64,000 nt of DNA from Thermoanaerobacter sp. A7A (GTDB lineage Bacteria; Bacillota; Thermoanaerobacteria; Thermoanaerobacterales; Thermoanaerobacteraceae): positions 21,009-85,008 of the forward strand of contig NZ_AVAF01000153.1 of assembly GCF_000445185.1 (NCBI RefSeq), in the 5' to 3' direction. Of this stretch, positions 27,806-37,800 are shown piece by piece (position 1 is the stretch's first letter; the number at the start of each line of letters is the position of its first letter). The position numbers and the translations under genes were made by a program. A model generated the notes under the pieces. The model saw only the letters and a program-made list of their open reading frames with translations. It was not told the origin of the DNA and searched no databases.

Positions 27806-27829
27806 GGGACACGGTTGTGTCCCATTTTT
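27806..27829 (+). terminator. Rho-independent terminator after tsf
   Basis: A 7-bp perfect stem (27806-27812 with 27817-27823) with a GGTT loop is followed by ATTTTT. The segment CAACC at 27796-27800 could instead pair with GGTTG at 27813-27817, an alternative fold that would disrupt the terminator, though this may be chance. The rest of the gap up to pyrH (to 27898) is AT-rich with only a weak promoter-like TATAAG near 27879. Confidence 0.8.
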
Positions 27830-27883
27830 ATAAATTACTTAAAAGATTAAGAAGGATTTTCAAAATTTTTATAGAACTTATAA

Positions 27884-28612
<729 letters not shown>

Positions 28613-28614
28613 GT

Positions 28615-29169
28615 ATGAGTGATTATTTAAAAGCTAGCGAAGAAAAAATGCAAAAATCTTTGAGCGTTTTAAAAAACGAATTAGCTGCTATAAGAGCAGG
28701 TAGAGCAAATCCTGCACTACTTGACCGAATTATGGTAGATTATTATGGTACTCCAACTCCTCTTAACAGATTAGCCACCATTACAGCTCCGGAGCCAAGA
28801 GTACTAGTTGTACAACCGTGGGATGTTTCAAAAATAAGCGATATTGAAAAAGCAATACAGAAATCAGATTTAGGAATTAATCCAGTTTCTGACGGTAAAG
28901 TGTTAAGATTAGTTTTTCCTGAATTGACTGAAGAAAGAAGAAAAGAATTGGTAAAGTTAGTTCATAAAAAAGCAGAAGAGGCAAAAGTAGCAGTAAGGCA
29001 AATAAGAAGAGATGCTAATGATGCTGTAAAAAAGATGGAAAAAAACGGCGAAATTTCGGAAGATGAAAGAAAAAAGAGAGAAGAAGAAATTCAAAAATTA
29101 ACCGACAAATATATTAAAGAGATAGACAAAGTGGTGGAAGCTAAAGAAAAGGAGATAATGGAAATTTGA
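28615..29169 (+). CDS. frr: Ribosome recycling factor
   Basis: RRF splits post-termination ribosomes together with EF-G. The 184-residue length is exact for the family, and the sequence includes [32 protein letters not shown] and [18 protein letters not shown]. The ATG follows AAGGAGG at the end of pyrH with two bases between the genes. It overlaps the next small gene by 4 bases. Confidence 0.98.
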   Translation: MSDYLKASEEKMQKSLSVLKNELAAIRAGRANPALLDRIMVDYYGTPTPLNRLATITAPEPRVLVVQPWDVSKISDIEKAIQKSDLGINPVSDGKVLRLVFPELTEERRKELVKLVHKKAEEAKVAVRQIRRDANDAVKKMEKNGEISEDERKKREEEIQKLTDKYIKEIDKVVEAKEKEIMEI

Positions 29170-29351
29170 CAGATTATTATAATAATTTTATAGGGATGGA
29201 TTTACATAAAATAATAGAAAAATTACCTAAGGACTTAAAATTTAACGTTGTAGAGACAAAATCTATTTTTAAATATGAGGGTTCTCGTTTAAAAGTTGCC
29301 AGGATAAAAGAACAAAATAACATTCTTGAAATTACTGTTATTAGAATTTAA
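29166..29351 (+). CDS. Uncharacterised 61-residue protein between frr and uppS
   Basis: A short acidic-basic protein, TTG start overlapping the frr stop (TTGA), with a plausible fold of one helix ([13 protein letters not shown]) and four strands ending [21 protein letters not shown] do not recognise a named family. The overlap with frr, the AAAGGAG ribosome binding site at 29149-29155, and a hairpin right after the stop codon support a real gene. Function unknown. Confidence 0.65.
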   Translation: MTDYYNNFIGMDLHKIIEKLPKDLKFNVVETKSIFKYEGSRLKVARIKEQNNILEITVIRI

Positions 29352-29352
29352 T

Positions 29353-29370
29353 CCCCCTCTGACGAGGGGG
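29353..29370 (+). promoter_or_regulatory. GC-rich hairpin before uppS
   Basis: A perfect 7-bp C/G-rich stem, 29353-29359 with 29364-29370, around a TGAC loop. It is followed by CGCCC and not by a U-run, so it may be an RNA-stabilising or processing hairpin within the operon, not a terminator. Confidence 0.6.
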
Positions 29371-29398
29371 CGCCCTTATAAAATGAGGAGGAAAATAA

Positions 29399-30148
29399 AT
29401 GGTGTTTTTTAGACAAAAAAATAGAGATTTGAGTGACAAGATTGATAAAAATAAATTGCCTATTCACATAGGGATTATCATGGACGGAAATGGAAGATGG
29501 GCTCAAAAAAGAGGGATGATGAGATTTTATGGCCATAAAGCTGGTGTTAATGCTGTAAGAGAGGTTGTAAAAGCCTCTAGAGAATTAGGGATAAAATATT
29601 TAACTTTGTACGCTTTTTCAACCGAAAACTGGAAAAGACCTAAAGAAGAAGTAAATTTTTTAATGGATTTACTCGTTGAATTTCTTTCTAAAGAAATAGA
29701 CGAATTGAACAAAAATAATGTATTGATTAACTTTATAGGGGATATTTCCGTTTTACCACAGAAGTGTAAAATTGAAATAGAGAGGGCGCAAAATGTAACA
29801 AAAAACAACTCTGGACTTGTACTTAATATAGCGTTAAATTATGGCGGAAGAGATGAAATAGTAAAGGCTGTGAAAAAAATTTGCACAAAGATTTTAAATA
29901 AAGAATTGTCCATTGAGGAAATTACAGAACAAACTATAAGTGAAAATTTGTATACTAAAAACCAGCCAGATCCAGATCTTATAATAAGAACAAGTGGAGA
30001 AAAAAGATTGAGCAATTTCTTATTATGGCAATCTGCTTATTCTGAGCTTTGGTTTACAGAGGTACTGTGGCCGGATTTTGGCAAAGAACATCTTATTGAA
30101 GCAATATTGTATTACCAAACTCGCCAAAGAAGATTTGGGGGAGTATAG
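29399..30148 (+). CDS. uppS: Undecaprenyl diphosphate synthase (isoprenyl transferase)
   Basis: UppS condenses isopentenyl diphosphate onto farnesyl diphosphate to build the C55 carrier lipid for the cell wall. The 249-residue protein has the catalytic Asp in [12 protein letters not shown] near residue 29, the conserved [15 protein letters not shown], and [20 protein letters not shown]. The substrate route is represented downstream by dxr and ispG. The ATG follows GAGGAGG. Confidence 0.97.
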   Translation: MVFFRQKNRDLSDKIDKNKLPIHIGIIMDGNGRWAQKRGMMRFYGHKAGVNAVREVVKASRELGIKYLTLYAFSTENWKRPKEEVNFLMDLLVEFLSKEIDELNKNNVLINFIGDISVLPQKCKIEIERAQNVTKNNSGLVLNIALNYGGRDEIVKAVKKICTKILNKELSIEEITEQTISENLYTKNQPDPDLIIRTSGEKRLSNFLLWQSAYSELWFTEVLWPDFGKEHLIEAILYYQTRQRRFGGV

Positions 30149-30167
30149 TAAGGAGTGGTAAATAAAT

Positions 30168-30947
30168 ATGCTAAAAACAAGAGTTATAAGTGCGATAGTA
30201 GGCTTGCCAATTTTATTTTTCATTTTAATAAAAGGGGGGAATATGCTTAAAATTGCATTAGTTTTAGTAAGCATATTAGGACTTAATGAATTTTATAATG
30301 CTATAAAAAATATTGGGGTACGGCCTGTAAAAATTTTTGGATATTTGTCAGCAATCCTTTTATATTTTTTAGAAAGTAAAATCGCAAAAGTAGATGTATT
30401 AGTTATAATCACAATGATGCTTTTTTTGCTGTTTTTAACTAATAAAAAATATAATCTCAAAGATTACGCTTTGACTTTGATGGGAATCATTTATATACCT
30501 CTTTTCTTTTTGTACATACAAAAACTTAGAGAAATGCCTGAAGGAATGTACATAGTATGGTTTGTTTTTATAGTCTCTTGGATGACGGATACTTTTGCCT
30601 ATTTTACCGGTAGATTTTTTGGAAAGCACAAACTTGCTCCTACAATCAGTCCCAAAAAGACGATAGAAGGAGGGATTGGAGGAATCATAGGCTCTACCAT
30701 CAGCTGTGCTGTATTTGCTTGGCTATTTCCTCAATCGAATGTCAGTATATATCTTTCTGTAATTATAGGCTTATTGGGAAGTATAATCGCTCAATGTGGA
30801 GATTTAATTGCTTCCTTTATAAAAAGAAATTGTTACATTAAAGATTTTGGGAATACAATTCCTGGCCATGGAGGAATTTTAGATAGATTTGATAGTATTT
30901 TATTTGTTTCTCCTTTCATATACTTTATTTTTCAGTACTTAATTTAG
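30168..30947 (+). CDS. cdsA: Phosphatidate cytidylyltransferase
   Basis: CdsA makes CDP-diacylglycerol, the precursor of phospholipids. The 259-residue polytopic membrane protein has the family segment SWMTDTFAYFTGRFFGKHK followed by SPKKTIEGGIGG, and the C-terminal signature KDFGNTIPGHGGILDRFDS. It lies in the usual uppS-cdsA-dxr-rseP order. The downstream pgsA in this window uses its product. Confidence 0.96.
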   Translation: MLKTRVISAIVGLPILFFILIKGGNMLKIALVLVSILGLNEFYNAIKNIGVRPVKIFGYLSAILLYFLESKIAKVDVLVIITMMLFLLFLTNKKYNLKDYALTLMGIIYIPLFFLYIQKLREMPEGMYIVWFVFIVSWMTDTFAYFTGRFFGKHKLAPTISPKKTIEGGIGGIIGSTISCAVFAWLFPQSNVSIYLSVIIGLLGSIIAQCGDLIASFIKRNCYIKDFGNTIPGHGGILDRFDSILFVSPFIYFIFQYLI

Positions 30948-30962
30948 AAAGGGATGTACTTC

Positions 30963-32111
30963 ATGAAAAAGGTAATAATTCTCGGCTCAACTGGTTCTAT
31001 AGGTACACAAACATTAGACGTAATAAAAAATTTTAGAGAAAATTTTGAAATAGTAGGACTTACAGCTTATAACAATGTAGAACTTTTATCGAAACAAATT
31101 AGAGAATTTAATCCTAAAGTTGTAGCAGTAAAAGATGAAGATAAAGCTAACCAATTAAGGGAGAATCTAAAAAAAAATGTCGAAATTCTAACTGGCAGCA
31201 AAGGGCTTCAAGAAATTGTGAAGTACGATGCCGATTTAGTGGTGGTAGCTGTAGAAGGGATTGCTGGCCTTATTCCAACAGTTACAGCTATCCAGAGGGG
31301 AAAAGATATCGCTTTAGCGAATAAAGAAGTACTTGTAACAGCTGGACAAATTGTGATGGATTTGGTAAAAAAGAAGGATATAACTCTTTTACCTGTAGAT
31401 AGTGAACACTCTGCTATACTCCAATGTTTAAGAGGAAATGACAAAAAAGAAGTATCTCGATTGATTTTAACAGCCTCTGGAGGTCCTTTTAGGGGGAAGA
31501 AAAAAGAAGATTTGAGAAAAGTAACTGTAAATGAGGCTCTAAATCATCCTAATTGGAAAATGGGGAAAAAAATCACGATAGATTCTGCCACTTTAATGAA
31601 TAAAGGGTTTGAAGTAATAGAAGCAAAATGGCTTTTTGACATTTCTGAAGATAAAATTGATGTGATTGTGCATCCCCAGAGTATAATTCACTCAATGGTA
31701 GAATATATAGATGGTAGTGTAATTGCACAATTGGCTGCTGCCGATATGAGGATACCTATTCAGTATGCATTAAATTATCCTACTCGCAATTACATAAATG
31801 GAATAAATTTTTTAGATTTTTCTCTTACAACTCAACTAACTTTTGAAAAACCCGATTTAGAAACTTTTAGATGTTTGTCGTTGGCATATGAGGCTTTAAA
31901 AATTGGCGGCACGATGACTACAGTGTTAAATGCGGCTGATGAAATAGCTGTGTCACTGTTTTTAAATAAAAAAATAGAATTTTTACAAATAGCTGAAATC
32001 ATAGAGGAGAGTATGAAAGAACATAATAATATACAAAATCCCACTTTAGATGATATAATAAATGTGGATAAAGAGGTTAAGGAAAAAATAGCAAAAAAAT
32101 ATATGAGGTGA
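30963..32111 (+). CDS. dxr: 1-deoxy-D-xylulose 5-phosphate reductoisomerase
   Basis: Dxr converts DXP to MEP with NADPH, the first committed step of the MEP isoprenoid route. The 382 residues include the NADPH-binding GSTGSIGTQTLDVI, the metal and substrate motifs LLPVDSEHSAI and LTASGGPF, and NHPNWKMGKKITIDSAT. The ATG at 30954 sits only a base from the AAAGGG site, so the ATG at 30963, nine bases away, is preferred. It overlaps no neighbour and precedes rseP by 6 bases. Confidence 0.97.
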   Translation: MKKVIILGSTGSIGTQTLDVIKNFRENFEIVGLTAYNNVELLSKQIREFNPKVVAVKDEDKANQLRENLKKNVEILTGSKGLQEIVKYDADLVVVAVEGIAGLIPTVTAIQRGKDIALANKEVLVTAGQIVMDLVKKKDITLLPVDSEHSAILQCLRGNDKKEVSRLILTASGGPFRGKKKEDLRKVTVNEALNHPNWKMGKKITIDSATLMNKGFEVIEAKWLFDISEDKIDVIVHPQSIIHSMVEYIDGSVIAQLAAADMRIPIQYALNYPTRNYINGINFLDFSLTTQLTFEKPDLETFRCLSLAYEALKIGGTMTTVLNAADEIAVSLFLNKKIEFLQIAEIIEESMKEHNNIQNPTLDDIINVDKEVKEKIAKKYMR

Positions 32112-32117
32112 TACATT

Positions 32118-33116
32118 TTGACAATATTGATAAGTATAATTGTTTTAAGCGTTTTAGTAATGTTTCACGAATTTGGACATTTTATCGTTGCAAAACTTTC
32201 TGGAGCTAGAGTAAATGAATTTTCTATTGGCTTTGGTCCACGACTTTTTAAGAAGAAATACGGAGAAACAGAGTATTCTTTTAGAGCATTGCTATTCGGT
32301 GGTTATGTTGCTTTAGAAGGTGAAGATGAAAAATCTAATGACCCGCGGGCTATAGTAAATAAGCCTTGGCCTGTAAGGTTAGCTGTCTTTGCTGCAGGTC
32401 CTTTAATGAATATATTATTAGCTTTTTTATTGCTTTTTATTGTATTTTTTAATATAGGAAGTCCGATACCACAGGTAAAATCCGTAATGGAAGGCTATCC
32501 CGCTGAAAAAGCAGGAATTGTGCCGGGGGACAAAATTGTAATGGTAAATAATACAAAAATAAATACATGGGAGGAGTTAGAGAAAGCCATAAGTTCTAAT
32601 GGAGAGCGAGTATTGACAATTGAAATTCAAAGGGGAAATCAAATTTTACAAAAACAAGTAAAACCAATTTTTGATAAAAACGCTTCAAAGGTAATGATAG
32701 GAATTGTTCCAGACTATGAGCGTTCTATCTCTCTTGCCTTTAAAACTGCCATCAATCAGACAATATATTTTTCGAAACTTATTATTTTGTCTCTTGTAAT
32801 GTTAGTAACCGGAAAAGTCTCTGTCAATGATATTATGGGACCTGTGGGAATTGTTCAAGCTGTTGGAACAGTCGCTAAAACAGGTGTTATAAATTTACTA
32901 GCTTTTTCCGCTCTTATAAGCGTAAATTTAGGCCTTTTTAATCTATTGCCACTACCGGCTTTAGACGGTGGAAGGATTTTGTTTGTGTTAGCAGAGGCAG
33001 TAAGAGGTAAACCATTGCCACCTGAAAAAGAAGGCTATATTCATTATTTAGGTTTTTTACTGTTGATTGCTTTGTTGATTTTTGCAACCTATAGGGATAT
33101 TCTACGCATTTTTTAA
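32118..33116 (+). CDS. rseP: Site-2 intramembrane metalloprotease RseP/RasP
   Basis: This membrane zinc protease cuts anti-sigma factors and other proteins within the membrane. The 332-residue protein has the HExxH motif His17-Glu18-Phe-Gly-His21 in the first membrane helix, one PDZ domain (about residues 115-195), and the third zinc-ligand motif in NLLPLPALDGGRI near residue 278. The TTG start follows GAGGTGA. A single PDZ domain fits the Bacillus-type RasP. Confidence 0.96.
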   Translation: MTILISIIVLSVLVMFHEFGHFIVAKLSGARVNEFSIGFGPRLFKKKYGETEYSFRALLFGGYVALEGEDEKSNDPRAIVNKPWPVRLAVFAAGPLMNILLAFLLLFIVFFNIGSPIPQVKSVMEGYPAEKAGIVPGDKIVMVNNTKINTWEELEKAISSNGERVLTIEIQRGNQILQKQVKPIFDKNASKVMIGIVPDYERSISLAFKTAINQTIYFSKLIILSLVMLVTGKVSVNDIMGPVGIVQAVGTVAKTGVINLLAFSALISVNLGLFNLLPLPALDGGRILFVLAEAVRGKPLPPEKEGYIHYLGFLLLIALLIFATYRDILRIF

Positions 33117-33128
33117 AAGGTGATAAAA

Positions 33129-34190
33129 ATGAGAAAAATTACTCGCGAAGTCAAAATAGGCAATAAAAAAATTGGAGGAAATAATCCAATTTTAGTTCAG
33201 TCTATGACTAACACGGATACCCACGATATTGAAAAAACAATAGAGCAGATAAAAAGACTAGAAGCTGAAGGCTGTGATATTATAAGAGTTGCTGTTCCGG
33301 ATATGGAAGCAGCTGAAGCAATAAAAGAAATAAAGAAAAATATAAATATTCCTTTGGTAGCAGATATTCATTTTGATTATCGATTAGCTATAAAATCAAT
33401 TGAAAATGGAGCAGACAAGATAAGAATTAATCCCGGAAACATAGGAAGAGAAGAAAATATCAAAAAAGTGGTAGAAATAGCAAAAGAAAAAGGTATTCCT
33501 ATTAGAATAGGTGTAAATTCTGGTTCTTTAGAAAAAGAAATATTACATAAATACAAGGGAGTAACTGCCGAAGCAGTTGTGGAAAGCGCTTTAAAAAATG
33601 TTTTAATTTTAGAAAAGTTAGGCTTTTATGATATAGTTATTTCGCTTAAAACTACAAATGTACCCCTTACTATAGAGGCTTATAAACTCGCTTCTTCAAA
33701 AGTGGATTATCCATTGCACGTGGGTATAACGGAAGCGGGTACTATTGAAGCCGGTACTATAAAATCTGCTATAGGAATAGGAACATTGCTTTATTTAGGA
33801 ATAGGAGACACAATAAGAGTTTCTTTAACGGGTGACCCAGTTCATGAGGTGAGAGTAGGAAAGCAGATTTTACGTTCTTTAGGTCTTTTAAAAGAAGGAG
33901 TCGAAGTCATTTCCTGTCCTACCTGCGGCAGAACAAAAATTAACTTAATAAAGTTAGCAGAAGAAGTAGAAAAAAGGACGAAGAATATTAAAAAGCCTTT
34001 AAAGGTCGCTGTTATGGGATGTGTTGTAAATGGGCCGGGGGAAGCAAAAGAAGCAGATATAGGAATAGCAGGGGGAGATGGAGAAGGAATCGTTTTTAAA
34101 AAAGGAAAAGTTTATAAAAAAGTTAAAGAAGAAGAGTTAGTAGAAGAATTGATGAAAGAAATTGAAAAATTACTTGAGGAGGATTCTTAA
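33129..34190 (+). CDS. ispG: 4-hydroxy-3-methylbut-2-enyl diphosphate synthase (IspG)
   Basis: IspG is the 4Fe-4S enzyme that reduces MEcPP to HMBPP in the MEP pathway. The 353-residue protein has [15 protein letters not shown], the cluster cysteines in SCPTCGRT and [11 protein letters not shown], and [20 protein letters not shown] at 33120 is part of the AAAGGTG ribosome binding site, so the ATG at 33129 is the start. It sits where B. subtilis has proS, downstream of rseP. Confidence 0.97.
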   Translation: MRKITREVKIGNKKIGGNNPILVQSMTNTDTHDIEKTIEQIKRLEAEGCDIIRVAVPDMEAAEAIKEIKKNINIPLVADIHFDYRLAIKSIENGADKIRINPGNIGREENIKKVVEIAKEKGIPIRIGVNSGSLEKEILHKYKGVTAEAVVESALKNVLILEKLGFYDIVISLKTTNVPLTIEAYKLASSKVDYPLHVGITEAGTIEAGTIKSAIGIGTLLYLGIGDTIRVSLTGDPVHEVRVGKQILRSLGLLKEGVEVISCPTCGRTKINLIKLAEEVEKRTKNIKKPLKVAVMGCVVNGPGEAKEADIGIAGGDGEGIVFKKGKVYKKVKEEELVEELMKEIEKLLEEDS

Positions 34191-34810
34191 TGATTTCTGT
34201 TGTAATCCCAGCTTTTAATGAAGGAAAAAATATTGGGAGAGTTTTGTCAGTCTTAGAAACAATAGACCTGATTGATGAAATCATAGTTGTAAATGATGGT
34301 TCTACTGATGATACAAAAGAACAAGCATCAAAATACAATGTGAAGCTTGTCAATTTAGAAAAAAATCAAGGAAAAGGAAAAGCATTAAAAGCAGGAATAG
34401 ATAATTCTAAAGGTGATATTATTGTTATGTTAGATGCCGATTTGATTGGACTTACTGAAAAACATTTTGTAAATCTCGTATCTCCTGTATTAAAAAATGA
34501 AGCAGATATGACAATTGGAATTTTTTCTGGTGGAAGAAAATCTACAGATTTTGCACAAAAAATAGCACCTTTTTTGTCAGGACAAAGGGCAATAAAGAGG
34601 CAATTTTTAGAAAACATTGAAGAGATGGAAATCAGTAGATTCGGAGTAGAAATTGCTTTAAATAGACATGCTGAAAAGAATAAGTTAAGAGTGGTAAATG
34701 TGCCTCTTGAGAATATGAGTCATGTCATGAAAGAAGAAAAGCTGGGATTAGTTAAAGGCTTTTATGCACGATTAAAAATGTATTTTGATATTCTAAAAAT
34801 GTGGATTTAG
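34190..34810 (+). CDS. Family 2 glycosyltransferase
   Basis: A 206-residue GT-A fold transferase: SVVIPAFNEGKNIGRVLS, VVNDGSTDDT and the DxD-type metal motif VMLDADL near residue 82, then SGQRAIKRQFLENI, as in DPM1/GpgS-like enzymes. The acceptor and sugar are not evident. A membrane-spanning domain is absent. It overlaps ispG by one base and lies 13 bases before polC, so it is co-transcribed with housekeeping genes; it is absent from this position in B. subtilis. Confidence 0.85.
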   Translation: MISVVIPAFNEGKNIGRVLSVLETIDLIDEIIVVNDGSTDDTKEQASKYNVKLVNLEKNQGKGKALKAGIDNSKGDIIVMLDADLIGLTEKHFVNLVSPVLKNEADMTIGIFSGGRKSTDFAQKIAPFLSGQRAIKRQFLENIEEMEISRFGVEIALNRHAEKNKLRVVNVPLENMSHVMKEEKLGLVKGFYARLKMYFDILKMWI

Positions 34811-34823
34811 AAAGAGGGATTTG

Positions 34824-37800
34824 ATGATTCCAGCATTTTTCCTGCAGGAAATTGAAATAAAAAAAGTAAAACTGTTAAAAAAAGAGAGAAAACTAATTGT
34901 AAGTGTATCCTCCAACAATCAAGCAAGTTCTCAAATAAAGAACTTCCGGGATTTTTTGCTTAATAAATTTCCTTTAATTAAAGAAGTAGAAGTCGTAATA
35001 GAACAAAAAGAAAAATTTAATAATCTTCAAGACATAGTAGATAATTTTGAAGAAATAATTTTAAAAATAAGCGAAGAATATCCCACTTCTCTTAGTTTTT
35101 TAAAAACCTGTGATGTAGTAACAGAAAATCAAAAGATAATAATTAAAGCTCCAAACGAAGTAGTCTATCAATTTATAAAAAGCAATAAAATTGATTTTGT
35201 TCTTAAGAAATTTTTAAGTGATAAATATGGGTTTGAAGCAGAAATAAATTTAGTCCTTTTAGAAGAGTTTGAAGATACAATGGAAAAAATAATAATGGAA
35301 GAAGATATAAAAAATATTGAAGAAATCGCTAAAAGCGGGCAGAAGCAAGAAACTAGCAAAACAACAGAAAAAATTGAGGATAAAGAAGATTCCCAAGTAC
35401 TTTTAGGAAAGGAAATAAAAGCTGAAGCGATATCCATTAAAAATATCACTGCAGAAACAGAAGAAGCAATAATAGAAGGTGAAATCTTTTCTCTCGAGTT
35501 TAAGGAATTAAAGTCCAAAATTTTAATGACTTTTGATATAACTGATTATACTTCATCAATACTTGTAAAAGCTTTTTTAACTGAGGAAAAGTATAATTAT
35601 TTAAAAGAGAATATCCAAGTAGGCAGTTTTGTAAAATTAGGAGGGAAAGTTTTCTACGATAAATATGAAGGAGACTTAGTAATAAGTTTAAAAGACCTTC
35701 AGCTAACATCTCCAAAAGAAAGAAAGGACTTAAGTGAAGAAAAAAGAGTGGAACTTCACTTACACACGCAAATGAGCAGTATGGATGCAGTAGCCTCTGC
35801 AACAGAAGTGATTAAAAGAGCGGCAAAATGGGGACACAAAGCCATTGCTATAACAGACCATGCAGTTGTACAGGCATTTCCAGAAGCAATGGAAGCATCT
35901 TCTAAATACGGTGTAAAAGTCATATACGGTGTAGAAGGTTATTTGGTGGATGATGGTGTACCTATTGTAACAGGAGATACAGAAGCTACTTTAGAAGATG
36001 AATTTACTGTTTTTGATATAGAGACGACGGGTCTTTCCAATATAAATGATGAAATAATTGAAATTGGTGCAGTAAAAATAAAAGAAGGCAAAATAATAGA
36101 TACTTTTGAAACTTTTGTTAATCCACAAATCCCTATTTCTTCTTTTATTACAAAACTTACTGGAATTGACGAATCTATGGTTAAAGATGCTCCTTCTATA
36201 GAAGAAATATTACCTAAATTTTTAGAGTTTGCTTCTAACAGTGTTTTAGTAGCTCATAATGCAAATTTTGATGTGTCTTTTATAAAATCTAAAGCTAAAA
36301 AATTTAATTTAAATGTAAACAATGCGGTTTTAGATACCTTAGAACTAAGTAGGCATTTATATAAAGATTTGAAAAATTACAAACTAGATACACTGTCTGA
36401 ACACTTGCAGGTAAAATTGGAACATCACCACAGAGCAGTAGACGATGCTAGAGCTACAGCTGAAATATTTATAAAAACTATTGATAGATTAAAAGAATTA
36501 GGAGTAAAAAAAGCAAAAGATATAAATGCCATATTAAGAGAAAGTGAAGTTGACATACGAAAACTTCCTGCCTATCATGTTACAATTTTGGTAAAAGATC
36601 AAAAAGGACTGAGAAATTTATATGAAATAATTTCTAAGTCTAATTTGGAATATTTCCATAGGACACCTCGGATTCCAAAAAGTTTACTTATTAGTAGGAG
36701 AGAAGGCCTTCTCATTGGTTCTGCTTGTGAACAAGGGGAAGTTTTTAGGGCAATTGTATCTAACTTAGAAGAAAAGAAACTAGAGAATATTATTTCTTTT
36801 TACGATTATTTAGAAATACAGCCTGTTGGAAATAATGAGTTTTTAATTGAAAAAGGAGAAGTAAAAAGCGTAGAAGAATTAAGAGAAATTAATCGAAAAA
36901 TTTACCTTTTAGGTAAAGAATACAATAAATTAGTAGTAGCAACAGGAGATGTACACTTTTTAGATCCATGGGATAATATATACAGAAAAATTTTAATGGC
37001 AGGAAAAGGATATAAGGATGCAGATAGGCAACCACCTTTGTATTTTAAAACAACTGATGAGATGCTAAAAGAATTTGAATATTTAGGGGAAGAAGTAGCG
37101 AAAGAGATTGTAATTGATAATCCTAATAAAATTGCTGACCTTGTAGAAGAAGTAAAACCCATACCAGATGGAACATTCCCTCCCGTGATAGAAGGAGCTG
37201 AAGAAGAATTAAGAAGGCTTACTTTAGATAAGGCTCATGAAATATACGGGGACCCTTTGCCGGAAATAGTACAAAATCGCTTAGATAGAGAATTAAATTC
37301 TATAATTAACAATGGATATGCAGTCATGTATATTATAGCTCAAAAATTAGTATCTAAGTCTTTAAAAGATGGGTATTTGGTTGGTTCTAGAGGTTCTGTA
37401 GGTTCTTCTTTAGTAGCTACTATGAGCGGAATAACAGAAGTAAATCCTTTGCCGCCTCATTATGTTTGCCCAAATTGTAAGTATTCCGAGTTTATAACTG
37501 ATGGAAGCTATGGTTGTGGTGTGGACATGCCTGATAAGACTTGTCCTCACTGTGGCACTTTGATGAGGAAAGATGGTTTTGATATACCTTTTGAAGTGTT
37601 TTTAGGTTTTGAAGGGGATAAAGAACCAGATATAGACCTTAATTTTTCTGGGGAATACCAACCTATTGCTCATAAGTATACAGAAGAACTTTTCGGAAAA
37701 GGCCATGTTTTTAGAGCAGGTACTATTGGAACTTTAGCAGATAAAACTGCTTATGGATATGTAAAAAAATATTTTGAAGAACGCAATTTAATAGTTCATA

